A stretch of 64,000 bases of DNA from Chamaelirium japonicum. Its lineage: Eukaryota > Streptophyta > Magnoliopsida > Liliales > Melanthiaceae. The DNA lies in assembly GCA_947650365.1 (NCBI GenBank), contig OX393553.1, forward strand, positions 62,619,055 to 62,683,054, given 5' to 3'. The position numbers were made by a program, and so were the translations under genes. The first letter of the stretch is position 1, and every line of letters starts with the position of its first letter. The notes under the pieces were generated by a model. It had not been told where the DNA came from. It did no database searches and saw only the letters and a list, made by a program, of their open reading frames with translations. Below are positions 1-11,165 of this stretch, one piece after another.

Positions 1-107
1 TTTGTAGACCCTCCAGGCTGGGCTAGTGGGTCCTGTTGTCGTCTCTATCTACCCCTAGGAAGGGCTAGTGGGTCCAATCACGGGGCGTTGGCCAAAATTT
101 GCACACA
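1..107 (-). repeat. 3' LTR of the Gypsy element (U3 end only)
   Basis: This stretch matches the right end of the LTR at 19708-20411: both carry the GGGCTAGTGGGTCCAATC block and end in GTTGGCCAAAATTTGCAC followed by ACA or CCA. Read on the minus strand the LTR starts TGTGTGCAAATTTTGG here and TGGGTGCAAATTTTGG in the 5' LTR. The remainder of this LTR lies before the window. Confidence 0.8.
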
Positions 108-121
108 CGGTTACCCCCTCC
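108..121 (-). other. Polypurine tract of the Gypsy element
   Basis: On the minus strand this reads GGAGGGGGTAACCG and lies directly before the TG start of the 3' LTR. This is where the plus-strand primer of an LTR retrotransposon is expected. The few non-purines next to the LTR suggest decay or a boundary offset of a few bases. Confidence 0.55.
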
Positions 122-239
122 AAGTTAGCTAGAGGCTGATCTGGCTGACTTGGAATCCATGTGCAAAATCCAAACCCCCTGCCAAGGGTTGGTGTCATCG
201 AGATCTCATCGAACGTTGCTGGCTGATAGTGCTCTAGCA

Positions 240-2123
240 TCCGATCGGTCAAGACTTACCGATCGAGTATTGATGACCTGATTGGTCAAGATCAACCGAT
301 CGGGTGCTGGTGACTAATCAGTCAAGATCGACCGATCAGGTAATTTCGACTTGTGAAACTTTGGGCGATCGGGCAAAAAGACTGGTTTTTCACCCGATCC
401 TTCGGACATTTACCCGATCGTCTGCCTGTCGATCGAGTGAATTCATCGATCGATCGGTCAAAGTTGATCGATCGGGTATCTCCTACCGATCGATCAAAAT
501 TGTTCGATCGGGTGTTTCCAACCGGTTGGATTTCGGGCGATCGGGCAAAAAATCAGGTTTTTCAGTCGATCCCTTGAAAATTGAACCGATCGTCTGCATG
601 TCGATCGAGTGAAGTTTTCGACCGATCGGTCAGAGTCAATCGATCGGGTGTATTCTACCGATCGATCAAAATTGTCTGATCGGGTGCTTTCAACCGATGG
701 GACTTGGAGCGATCGGGCAAAAATTCAAGTTTTTTGCCAGATCCTTTGGAAATTCACCCGATCGTCTGCCTGTCGATCGGGTGAAGTCTTCGACCGATCG
801 GTCAAAGTTGACCGATCGGGTATCTTCTATCGATCGATCAAAGTTGTCCGATCGGGTGCTTTCAACAGGTGGGACTTGGGGTGATCGGGCAAAAAACCAA
901 GGTTTTTGTTAGATCCCTTGGAAATTCACCCGATCGTCTACCTGTCAATTGGGTGAAGTTTTTTTGGCCAATTGATCAAAATTGACCGATTGGGTATTTA
1001 CAATCGGTGGAACTTGGGGCGATCGGGTAAAAAACTATATTTTTTGCCCGATCCTTTGAAAATTCACCCGATCGTCTGCCTGTCGATTGGGTGAAGTCTT
1101 TTTGGCCGATCGGTCAAATTTGACCGATCGGATATTTTTAACCAGTGGAACTTAGGGCGATCAGGTAAAAAACTATATTTTTTGCTCGATCTTTTGGAAA
1201 TTCACCCGATCGTCTGCCTGTCGATTGGGTGAAGTCTTTTTGGCCGATTGGTCAAATTTGACCGATCAGATATTTTCAACCGGTGGAACTTGGGGCGATC
1301 AGGTAAAAAACTATATTTTTTGTCTAATCCTTTGGAAATTTACCCGATCGTCTACCTAGCGATTGGGTGAAGTCTTTTTGGCCGATCGGTCAAATTTGAC
1401 CGATGGGATATTTTCAATCGGTGGAACTTGCGGTAATCGGGTAAAAAACTATAATTTTTGCCCGATCCTTTGGAAATTCACCTGATCTTCTGTTTGTCGA
1501 TTGGGTGAAGTCTTTTTGGCCAATCGGTCAAATTTGATTGATTGAATATTTTCAACCGGTGGAACTTGGGGTGATCTGATAAAAAAACTATGTTTTTTGC
1601 ATGATCCTTTGAAAATTTACCCGATCGTTTGCCTGTCAATTGGGTGAAGTCTTTTTGACCGATCGATCAAATTTAACCGATCGGATATTTTTAACCGGTT
1701 GAACTTGGGGCAATCGGGTAAAAAATTTATTTTTTGCGTGATCCTTTGGAAATTCACCCGATCGTCTGCTTGTCGATTGAGTGAAGTCTTTTTGGCCGAT
1801 CAGTCAAATTTAACCGATGGGATATTTTTAACCGGTAAAACTTGGGGCGATCGGGTAAAAAACTATATTTTTTGTCTGATCCTTTGGAAATTCACCCGAT
1901 CGTCTGCCTGTCGATTGGGTGAAGTCTTTTTGGCAGATCAGTCAAATTTGACCGATCGGATATTTTCAACCGGTGAAACTTGGGGCGATCTGGTAAAAGA
2001 TTATGTTTTTTGCCCAATCATTTGGAAATTCACTCGATCGTCTGCCTGTCAATTGGGTGAAGTATTTTTGGCCGATTCTTTGAAATTTCACCCGATCGTC
2101 TGCCTGTCGATCAGGTGAGGTGG
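240..2123. repeat. Two-period tandem array (172 bp then 138 bp) rich in CGATCGG
   Basis: The marker GTCTGCC or a close variant recurs at 420, 592, 764 and 936 (spacing 172), then at 1074, 1212, 1350, 1488, 1627, 1764, 1902 and 2040 (spacing 137-139), with a short last unit near 2098. The longer units carry about 34 extra bases, a second copy of the CCGATCGATCAAA motif. The array lies in the 3' untranslated part of the Gypsy element, between the antisense gene and the polypurine tract. Because 138 is 46 codons, open frames persist by chance along the array. Confidence 0.92.
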
Positions 2124-2246
2124 AGTTGATGTTTTATCTTTTTCGTCGTTTCGTCTAGCCTATCGATTCGTCTGGCCTATCGATTCATCTTCCGCCAGTC
2201 TGATGCTGCCACATGTCACAGAGTTTCCCGCCAAGCTTTTTGAGCG

Positions 2247-2254
2247 TATATAAA
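2247..2254 (+). promoter_or_regulatory. TATA box of the antisense gene
   Basis: TATATAAA lies 109 bases before the ATG at 2363 and just after the end of the tandem array. The C/T-rich stretch between them is typical of a plant 5' leader. It would drive transcription against the Gypsy genes. Confidence 0.55.
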
Positions 2255-4364
2255 TCAAGTCCTGGATTTTATTTTTCTTCATGCTATTAGAAAATTTCTT
2301 GACTTCTTCGTTTTCTGCTTCTTGGTTTCTGCTCTCTGTTTTCTATTCTTCGATCGGTCGTGATGTCCTCCGCAAGCTGCACCAAGAATATCGTCCCCCC
2401 AAAGGTGAAGCCTTCTCAGCGAGATGGGTCGAAGAAGGGGAAAGCCACCGCTGAGCCTTTATCACCGAAGATTGCAGGGAAGGGCAAGCAAATAGCAGTC
2501 TCGGTAAGTGACACTTAGGCGTCGAATTCGCCTCAGCTCCCACTAAGCCGGAGCACATCCCGAAGGCTGACTTTGTGTTGAGGTCGTTGAAGCCTCTGTA
2601 CGAGGAGCCAGTCTTCGAGTACGGGATCGGTCAAAAAACCACTGACGCGAAGAGGGTGAAGTGGGAGAGGCTGTTGGGGTTCTTCACCGAAGGCGCCCAT
2701 CGCCCAGCGCTTACCGGGGTACAGGCTGCCTTTAGCATTGACAAGCGATCAGTGTGCATCTAGGTGGCTAGCAAGGAGAAGATCATGGACACCATCGTGA
2801 CGATTGGCCAGCTCAACTGCGGGCTGCATCTGTCGTTGCTTCCATTCGCGGCCAGGCTGCTGAACACGTTCGGACTCTGTCCTGGGCAACTGACAAGAAA
2901 TGCCTGGAGAATCATCTACACCTTCTATAGGATAGATATTGATCACCAAGATAAGCTGAGGGCCAGCCACTCCAGCGTTCTTGAAGGCAAGCAGGCAAAG
3001 ATCGAGCTGGGCTACTTCTTCTACCACTATCAGTGGATTTCAAGGAAGGACAGTCCCTTCTTCAACTTGCATGGTGTGTCTGCTCTCTGCCCCATTACTG
3101 ACACAGTCCCCTCTTATAAGCTATACACCGACTGGCCAATCTCCATTTCTGGATCATGGACTCCTCTGTCAGTGCCAGAGACTCCTCGTAACAACGTCCA
3201 TAAGGAGGTCAAACGGTACGGACCAGGAGGTGACCTCTGTTGGTTATCCGAGTAGGTCAGATCGATCAACAACTTATTTTTGGAGTTGACCTGCGGGACC
3301 AGATCATGGAAGCAGTTCGCAAACTGCCCGGTTTGCCATGGCATCGCTAATCTGATGCACCATCAGCCGATGAGATACGAGGACAATGACACCCTATACT
3401 CTGACTTTGAGGAGGATCCCGAGACAGGCGGGGTGGTCCGATATTCAGGACCGAGAAGAAGGTTTATGGCAAGAGAAGATGCTCGGGGCCAGGCGAAGAG
3501 AAGCTGGTCATAACCAGATGGGGCCAGGTCAAGAAAAGGAAGGTCGCGAAGGGGGCCGAAGAGGAGGAGGAAGAGAAAGGGGAGAAGCAGTAGCACGAGG
3601 GAGAGGGTAAAGGAGAAGAGAAAGAGGAAGAATGAGAGAAAAAAAAGGGAAGGAAGAAGAGGAGGAAGAAGAAGAACAGGAAGACGATGAGGAGGAGGAG
3701 GAAGAAGGGGGCGAAGAAGAAGGAATAAGGGATCAGGGTGACGTGCCCCCCACCTCGCCAGGTGCAAGCCAGGTACCTTCCATCCCCATCGATGAGGCTA
3801 AGGCTTGGCGAATGGAGGACGAGATCGATATGATAGATGACGGCAGAAAGTGCTATTAGTCTATCACTTTGAGACTCTGAAACGTCCTACCCGCATCAGA
3901 GTGAAATACTCTGGTAGCGAGGTTATCTACAACCCGATGCCTATCTCTCAAGTGGCGTTCGAAGGTCTCCGCCAGGGTGATGCCTCGATGGGGTAGGCAT
4001 CGGCAAGAGGGAGCAGTGGGGACCCGGAGGTTGACAAGCCTCAGCTGGCTCCCTGAAGCGACGCAGCCAAGTTTGCCGCCGAGGTCGCCGCTCTGATGTC
4101 TGCCCTCTTCCAGGGGGCAGACGAAATGCAAGACGAAGGAGGGGCTTCGATGCCTCTCAACGTCCCCTACACTGACCCGACGGGGGATAAGGGTCAGGGC
4201 GAGAAGGACTTGGTTGATCCGATCCCAACCCAAGGGATGGAGGTTCCGGAGCCGGATCGACCTGGTCCAACCCAAGTCCAAGAAAAGAAGACCCCCAAAG
4301 GGGAAAGGGTCGAATCGAGGGAAGGGACCAGCTCCACTCTCGTGTGGAGGCTCCACCGGCAAGG

Positions 4365-4442
4365 GTAAACTCTAACACTTCCCTTCATTTGAATTGAATT
4401 GAATTATGAATGTCTCTGAACACTTGAACGGTTTGCATGCAG
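4365..4442 (+). other. Probable spliceosomal intron of the antisense gene
   Basis: It starts GTAAAC, is T/A-rich, and ends TTTGCATGCAG. Length 78 bases. It joins the Pro/Glu-rich exon to a short exon at 4443-4579. Its orientation shows that the antisense gene, not the Gypsy genome, is the spliced transcript. Confidence 0.5.
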
Positions 4443-4579
4443 GTGCGCCCGGTAGCCCGTAGCCTATGCTGCGGGACATAGGCGAGGTGGACATCAACCA
4501 TCCCACAAGGGCATTGAGGAGGCTGTGTAACCTGCCCGACGCGACTCTTGAAGAGTCGTCCAACAGGCTCAAAGTTATG

Positions 4580-4651
4580 GTGAGTAGTTCGATTTTGTCT
4601 TTGATAGCACTCCATCTGATTTGTCTCTGACTTGCTTCTGTTGATATGCAG
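4580..4651 (+). other. Probable spliceosomal intron of the antisense gene
   Basis: Starts GTGAGTAG, has a T-rich tail and ends TTGATATGCAG. Length 72 bases. The next exon begins ATGTCTGCC and enters the coiled-coil frame. Confidence 0.6.
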
Positions 4652-5264
4652 ATGTCTGCCTTGCTGAAGTTAAACAGTAGGCTCTTTAAGAAGGCCGACT
4701 AGAGGGAGACCATAGCTGAGATAGCCTGATTGAATGCCCTCTTACAAGAGGCTAACGATGAGACGATGAAGCTATCGGCGGAACTATACTCGAGTCAACA
4801 GTCAACTCGCAACGAGGAGCATATGAAAAAGGAAATGGAGGCTGAATTCGTAGCTGCGAATAAAGATCTTCAGAGCCTGAGGAATCGCTTCTTCAAGATA
4901 GAGGAGCTCACCTTCAAGCGCGCTAAGGAGATCAAGCAGCTAAAGGCTATGGCTGCCAAAAGAGAAGAGGCCCACGCGCTCGAGATTGAGCAGCTGAATG
5001 TCTACTTGGCGAGCTACAAGTCGACAACAAAGAAAGCCGTAGAAGCTCTCAAGCTAGCTCATAGCAGCGGCGCCTAATCTTTGAAGGCTTCCATGGCAAG
5101 CAAGGCACACGGCAGTTCTGATGGAGATAGATCCAGGGTGCCGAGTGTGGTTACGCCTTGATGTATCTCACTCTTTGAACCTGTATTTTGAATAATGGAA
5201 ATTTTTTGGATGTTTATAATGAAATTGTCTCTTTGATAATGAATGTTGTGCATTAAATGGTTGA

Positions 5265-5590
5265 TATCTTGTATTGAATGGGTGAATGAATACTTCTGCC
5301 AACTAGGGGTTGGGTGGCAACATAAGCACCCGAGTTATTTATTGATTTGTCAGTTTAGGAGGTACGCCATATCACAACACCCAAACTATTTATTTCTGCC
5401 TATGAGGGGTCATGTCGCAAGACGAACACCCAAACTGTTAGTCGATCTGCCAGTTAAGAGTTGCGCTGCATCACAACATCAAAACTATTTATTTCTGCCT
5501 GTGAGGGGTCATGTCGCAACACAAACACCCAAACTGTTAGTCGATCTGCCAGTTAAGAGTTGCATTGCATCACAACATCAAAACTATTTG
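5265..5590. repeat. About 100-bp tandem repeat, three to four imperfect units
   Basis: The block with CATCACAACA, CAAACTATTT, TTTCTGCCT and GGGGTCATGTCGCAA recurs near 5368, 5468 and 5567 (spacing about 99-100), with a more diverged unit before 5368. It sits between the end of the antisense gene and the end of integrase, so it may hold the 3' ends of both transcripts. Confidence 0.75.
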
Positions 5591-5661
5591 TCTAGTTATT
5601 TGAAGGTGTAGAATTGACAAGACTAAAATTGGAACAAATATTATTCATTACAGGATTCACA

Positions 5662-7147
5662 TCAGGGATAAAATATTTTGAGATGTCTGACATTCCAAGC
5701 CCTTAGTAGCCTATGTCCTTCGGGTGAGATTAAACAATAGGATCCTTTGCCTCCAACTGATTTGATGATGTAGGATCCTTCCTAGTTGGGAGCTAGTTTT
5801 CCGTTGCCATATTCCCTTATGTTGGAGAAGACTGCTCTGAGAACTAGGTCCCCAGTGTGGAACTGTCTTCTACTAACTTTTTGATCATAGGCCCTCTTAA
5901 TCTTCTGCTGATAGTTGGCAATACGAATAGTTGCTTGATCACGTAACTCTTCTGAGAAATAGATATCATTGATCCGAAGTTCATTGTTGATCCCTTTTTC
6001 GATCACTATAGTCTTCAGAGTTGGAGAAATAGCTTCGGTTGGGAGAACTACTTCTGACCCATAGTTTAGGCGGAAGGGCAAAAATCTAGTCGATCATCGT
6101 GGAGTGGTCTGATAGGCCTATAGGACCTCTAGCAGAACTTTCTCATATAGCCCTTTCTTATCGCCCAACTTCTTTTTGAGTATACCAAGGATTGGAGGCT
6201 TCGGCTTGTCCGTTGCACTGCGGATACCTCGGTGTAGAATAGAAGAGTTTAATCCCGTGGTTTAAACAGAACTCTCAAAATTTATCTGAGTCGAATTGAG
6301 CTCCGTTGTCGACGATAAGTACTTGAGGTGTGCCAAACCTGGAGAAGATGTTATGTCTGATGAATTTAATAACCTCGTCGTCGGTTTCTTGAAAGAGTGG
6401 CACGGCCTTAACCCACTTGGTGAAGTAGTCGGTGGCCAGCAACAAGTACTTCTTCTTACTTGGTGATGGTGGGAACGGGCCTAGGAAGTCCAACCCCTAT
6501 TGATGGAAAGGCCATGAACTCATCAAAGGATGAAGTCTATCTGTCGGGAGATGGATTGCCCGCTCGTGTCGTTGACAGGGCTCGCATCTTTGAACGAACT
6601 AACGAGTGTCCTTCGCCATGGTTGGCCAATAGTAGCCCTGGAGTTTGGCTTTGGCTTCAAGGTATCTTTCGCTAGAATGGTTGTCACAGGCTCCAGAATG
6701 GATATCGGCTAAGATTATTTCTGTTTGCCCGGGACTAACACATTTAAGAAGCGCTCTGCCATGTGATTTGAAGTAGAGATCTTCTTCTCGGAGGCTATAG
6801 AACGAAAGCTTCCTTTGAAGTTTTTTGGCTTGGATTAGATCTTCAGGCATTTTTTCTTGTTTGAAGAAGTCGATGATTGGATGTCTCCAATCTAAATGTC
6901 CATTAGCTAAGGCTAAAGTGAAGGTTGCCTGTCTCCAACTCCCATAGCCTTTCGTTGTGGCAACAAGTTGTTGCCCGATGGTAGCTTTAGGCAACTCTTG
7001 ATAGTCAATCTGAATCTGACTTTCTTTGCTAAGATCTCCGAGTACTGAGGCAGCATTGGCTAGGGCATCAGCTTCTTAATTTTTCATCCTTTGAATTTGA
7101 ACGAATTCAATATCAGAGAATCACTGTCAGTGATGCTGCACCAGAGC
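5662..7147 (-). pseudogene. Gypsy integrase plus the tail of the second RNase H
   Basis: On the minus strand the order is: end of the second RNase H (FSDIEFVQIQ and ADALANAAS, near 7040-7120), the integrase zinc-binding region (DIHSGACDNHSS ... GYYWPTM, about 6600-6720), the catalytic core (DFLGPFP, TDYFTKWVKAVPL, DNGAQFDS with the first two acidic residues of the D,D(35)E triad, 6275-6493) and the C-terminal domain (HTGDLVLR ... LAPN, then RAWNVRHLKIFYP up to the stop at 5662-5664). The frame is broken between the blocks. In the C-terminal part a TAG replaces the usual Trp after LAPN. The block is cut at 7147 by the nested Copia element. Confidence 0.85.
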
Positions 7148-7229
7148 TGTTGGAATTAAATCCTATTATCAGAGTCACAGCGAAAGGAAAAGATAGAAAA
7201 TCCACGCTCAAGACACATGAGCTATAATA
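7148..7229 (-). repeat. Internally deleted 3' LTR of Copia A
   Basis: The first 50 bases match 13090-13139 and the last about 33 match 14945-14978 of the complete LTR. About 1.8 kb between them is missing, with a joint of one or two shared bases. Confidence 0.85.
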
Positions 7230-7244
7230 ATCTCCCACTTGGCC
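7230..7244 (-). other. Polypurine tract of Copia A
   Basis: The minus strand reads GGCCAAGTGGGAGAT next to the LTR remnant, the classic plant Copia polypurine tract. The same tract occurs again at 14979-14993. Confidence 0.8.
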
Positions 7245-9005
7245 TAGCGGGGAAAAACAGTCTTAACTCCCATGGCATCCACGTGCTTCTCAAAAGCCTT
7301 GGTCGGTCACGCCTTTGTGAAAGGGTCCGTCATGTTATCTGCAGACACCACCTGAGTCACTACAACCTCCCCTCGCTTCTGCAAGTCCCAGATAATGTAG
7401 TATTTCCGCTCGATATGCTTACTCTTCTGGTGATATCTTGGCTCCTTGGATTGTGCCACTGCTCTACTATTGTCACAGTAAAGTACAATAGGATCTTGAG
7501 CTCCAGATATACATCCTAAGTCTGTGAGAAACTTCTTGAGCCATACTGCCTCCTTAGCTGCTTTGCACGTCATAACGTACTCAGCCTCTGTCATCGAATC
7601 CGTGATGCATCCCTACTTCACGCTCCTCTAACTGACAGTTCCTCCTCCCAATGAAAATACAAACCATAATGTTGATCTCCTGGATACCGGATTTGCTGCA
7701 AAGTCAGAATCCGTGTATCCAATCAACATCAGTTCCTGTGAAGAGTAAACTAACTCATAATCTCTCATCCTACGAAGATTCTTGAGTATAATTTTCACAG
7801 CAGTCCAGTTGCCCTGGACCCAGATTTGACTAATATCTGCCCATCATGCCTACTGTATAGTATATATTTGGTCTCGTGCACTGCATAGCATATATCAGAC
7901 TCCCTACAGCCGAAACATAAGGTATCTTCTGCATCTCTACCCTCTTCTTAGGAGTCTTAGGACCCTAATCCTTGGACAATTTCATTCCATGTCTGAATGG
8001 AACCAGTCCCTTCTTGGAGTTGTGCATACTGAATCTAACCAAGATATTATCTATGTAGGCTGACTGTGACAGCGAGAGAGTCTTGTTCTAGCGATCTTGA
8101 GTTATCTTGATTCTCAGAGCATAACTTGCTTCACCCAAGTCTTTTATGTCAAATTGAGAGGATAACCACACCTTCACTGTAGACAATATTCCAATATCGT
8201 TTCTAATGAGCAGGATATCGTCTATGTAAAGTACTAGAAAAACTACTGCAGTCTTATCACTCCTCTTATAAACACATGGTTCATCCACGTTCTGTTCAAA
8301 TCCCTAAGACTAGATAGCCTGATCAAAATGCATGTTCCAACTTCTGGATGCTTGCTTCAGTCCATAAATGGACCTTTGCAACTTGCACACCAGACTTTCC
8401 TGACTTTTTGCGACAAAGCCTGGAGACTGAGACATATAGATGTCTTCTTCCGAATCCCTATTGAGGAATGTGGTCTTGACGTCCATTTGTCAGATCTCCC
8501 AATCATAATGGGCTGCAATGGACAAGAGGTTCCGGATAGACTTAAGCATAGCTTCTAGCGAAAAAGTTTTATTATAGTCGATCCATTCTCGCTGGGTATA
8601 ACCCTTAGCGACTAGTCTAGCTTTGTAAGTCTCAACGGTACCATCCGGACCTCCTTTTCTTTTGTACACCCACTTACACCCAACAGGTTTAATATTGTGA
8701 GGCGGTGTTACAAATGTCCAGGCCGAGTTTTGGGACATCGATGTCAGTTCTGCCTCCATGGCTTTCTGCCATGCTGCATGGTTAGAGGATACCATCGCTT
8801 CGTCATAGTTCAGAAGATCATCCTTCTGAAACTCTGGATCTACCAAGAAGGCTTCTCCAATGTATCTATCAAGAGCTCTTGTGGTCCTCCCACTGCGACG
8901 AGCCTGCGGTGGTTCCGTAGGAGTCGATTCTATAGTATTATTTATCTTAGTGGTATCGGCTCCCACTATGTTTTCTGTCTGCGTACTCCCCTTAGTACCA
9001 AGCAA
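7245..9005 (-). pseudogene. Copia A reverse transcriptase and RNase H
   Basis: From N- to C-terminus on the minus strand: the RT start at 8490-9005 (WQKAMEAELTSM, PVGCKWVYKRK, ARLVAKGYTQ), a frameshifted middle, the catalytic YIDDILLI block at 8088-8288, then the RNase H at 7307-7594 (TEAEYV, YCDNSRAVAQ, SKHIERKYYIIWDL, ADNMTDPFTKA). Several frame breaks divide it, so it is a broken pol gene. Its RNase H end is repeated, about 92% identical by eye, at 14979-15235. Confidence 0.85.
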
Positions 9006-9990
9006 TTCTTCAAGAACTATTTTACTGGTGGGCTTATGGTCTATTAAATAATCCTACTCCAGGAATACGGCGTTCATCGAGATGATGATCTTTCTATCAT
9101 CGGGATCATAAAATAAACCACCCTTTGTCCCTTTTGAATACCCAACGAATAGACATACCTTAGTCTTTGACTTTATCTTATCTCGCTTGTCCTTCCGTAC
9201 ATGTGCTAGAAAATCGCAAATCCTAAAGTGCTGTAGGCTTGGCTTTCGCTTTAACCACAGCTCCCAAGGAGTTAGAGGTACTGACTTTGATGGAACAAAG
9301 TTCAACGTATATACTGCTGTCTCTAAGGCATATCCCTAAAAACTAGGTGACAATGTTGCATAACTCATCATAGTCCGAACTATATCTAACAAAGTTTGGT
9401 TTCTCCTCTTAGATACATCGTTTTGTTACGGTGTCCCTAGTGCAGTCAACTGGGATACGATCCCATGCTCACGCAGGTACCCAATAAATTCATCCGATAG
9501 GTATTCGCCTCCTTGATCCAATAGAAGAGACTTGATACTCTAACCTGTCTGCTTTTCTGCTTCAGCTCTGAACTCCTTGAACTTATCAAAGGATTCAGAC
9601 TTCCATCGTATTAGGTATATATATCTAAATCTTGAGTGATCATCCGTGAAGGTGATGAAATGCTCAAAACCTCCTATGGTACGGACACTTATGGGCCCAC
9701 ATATGTTAGTATGTACCAACTCCAATACCTCCTGAGATCTGTTACCTTTCGCTCAGAAAGTTCTTTTAGTCATCTTGCCTTCTAGGTAAGACTCACACGT
9801 TGGTAGGCTTTCTGAAACATCTGGACTTAAAAGTTCTACCTTAACCAACCTATGAATCCTGTCTGAGGCTATGTATCCAAGCCTTAGATACCAAAGGAGT
9901 GTTGGATTATCTGAGAGATTTTTTCTTTTATATGAATTAACCACACAAGCTTTAGTTATGTTATCATGCTTATGATTGGAGTTAATTACA
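9006..9990 (-). pseudogene. Copia A integrase
   Basis: Blocks on the minus strand: the GAG-pre-integrase region with LWYLRLGYIASDRI and a degraded Cys pair (9753-9944), the catalytic core start (ELVHTNICGPISVRTIGG, FITFTDDHSRF, 9540-9725), and the C-terminal part with KRKPSLQHFRICDFLAHV and CLFVGYSKGTKGGLFYDP (9054-9305). The His of the usual LWHLRLGH motif has been replaced, and frames change between blocks, so it is inactive. Confidence 0.85.
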
Positions 9991-10001
9991 TAGAAACCAT
10001 T

Positions 10002-10442
10002 TTATGTCTTTCCCTTACAAACAAAGGAACCATTCAATTTAATTGACACACCAGAAGCATCAAATAAAACTAAAAAACCTTTATTATTCAATAAGGAAAT
10101 ATAAATTAAGTTTCGTTTTAATGACGGTACATAAAGTATGTCTCTAAGTAATAAACTTCTTCCATCAAGAAACTGCAAGACGATATCTCCAACTGCTTCA
10201 GCCTCTACCACGGCCTCAGTTCCCATGCTCAGGATGATCTCCCCATCACCCAGTTTTCTTGTCTCCTTGAACCCCTGCAAATTATTGCAAGCATGGTTCG
10301 TGGAACCAGAATCCACAATCCATGAGACTGGAGAACAACTGGATGCTACATAGGATTCCGCTATGTGGATTTGAGATATACCTGTCTCAGCCTTCTTGGG
10401 AGCCACGCTACAGTCACCCTTCCAGTGCTCCTTCTTATCGTA
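10002..10442 (-). pseudogene. Copia A aspartic protease
   Basis: WIVDSGSTNHACNN contains the catalytic D-S-G, followed by ILYVPSLKRNLIYISLL, typical of Copia proteases. This frame is open over 134 codons, but upstream the join to gag has a stop. Confidence 0.85.
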
Positions 10443-11165
10443 TCAGAAATATTTTCCTTTGGGTTTCGCCGGACCATCCTGCTTAGGAACCTGCAACTGC
10501 ACCTGGCCCATCTTCACGAGCTTCTTAGACTTTCTTTTTTGAAACTTGCCTTTGACTTTCAGAGAAGATTTCCACTCTATATTCAGGGATTGGGCTCCTG
10601 CCTTCATCCCATCCTCTGCCGCTTGTAGCGGCGCTAGAAGTTTTGCATTAGACATCTCTAACCAGTTAAGGTTAAAGTTGGTAACGAAGCTCTCAAATGT
10701 TCATGACAGAGACGTAAGGAAAATATTGATTTGGATCTCTACATCTAAGATGACATCGAAGGAACCAAGTTCATTCACATAGCCAAACAATTTCAGCATA
10801 TGATCCCAAACTAAAGTCCCCTCTGCCATCTTTATGGACACCAATTTCTTGATGGTCAGGTAACGAGTTACCCGACTACGACCCTCGAACATTTCCTTTA
10901 AAGAGAGCATCATGTCTAAAGCGAAGGCTATGTCTTCGACTTGCTTCTGAAGGATGATCTGCAATGATGCCACTATGTAGCACTTGCATATCTCATCAAC
11001 ATCAGTAGCACTTGGTCCCAGTATTACTGGTTGAGGGGTACTTAGGGCAATTGAGTGTTTGCCAACCCTTAGGACGAGCATTAGGTTACGCTTTCAGTCC
11101 TTATAGTTTGGTTCCGTAAGTTTGTTATTATTAAGGATAGAGGCAAGTGGGTCGAGTTTGGTCAT
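10443..11165 (-). pseudogene. Copia A gag
   Basis: The start is the ATG complementary to 11163-11165, giving MTKLDPLASILNNNKLTEPN, typical of Angela-like Copia gag. A TGA replaces the usual Trp near 11092. The UBN2-type middle (10701-11081) is open. The C-terminal end is Lys-rich and leads to a damaged CCHC knuckle in which KKEHWKGDC is still readable near 10400-10440. Confidence 0.8.

Larger units (their letters stand above)
2363..5077 (+). pseudogene. Antisense ORF of the Tat element: 'putative gypsy-type transposon' (Transposase_28-like) protein with coiled-coil C-terminus, decayed
   Basis: The gene begins with an ATG at 2363 and a Lys/Ser/Pro-rich head. From 2521 one frame runs to 3513, broken only by TAG codons at 2761 and 3253. 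It holds the best-conserved part (about 2800-2930), including LHLSLLPFAARLLNTFGL and QLTRNAWRI. This resembles the plant domain annotated as putative gypsy-type transposon (PF04195). A Lys/Glu-rich stretch follows (3540-3740), then a Pro/Glu-rich stretch to about 4364. Two short introns separate it from a C-terminal coiled coil (4652-5077) with two in-frame stops near 4700 and 4727. The gene lies between integrase and the 3' LTR in opposite orientation, as known for antisense ORFs of Tat elements. Its function is unknown. Family assignment is from memory of the domain, not from a search. Confidence 0.65.

Noticed and set aside
1699-2118. 139-codon ORF with a repeated 46-residue unit in the tandem array
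   Set aside because: The unit length 138 is divisible by three, so an open frame persists by repetition. There is no start context, no conserved family, and the 172-bp units shift frame.
240-2123. CRISPR-like appearance of the array
   Set aside because: Whole units repeat without unique spacers, and the setting is a plant retrotransposon.
3363-3767. 134-codon minus-strand ORF rich in Leu and Pro
   Set aside because: It is the complement of the Lys/Glu-rich part of the antisense gene; low complexity.
7217-7519. Plus-strand ORF conserved between 7217 and 14990
   Set aside because: Antisense shadow of the duplicated Copia RNase H coding end.
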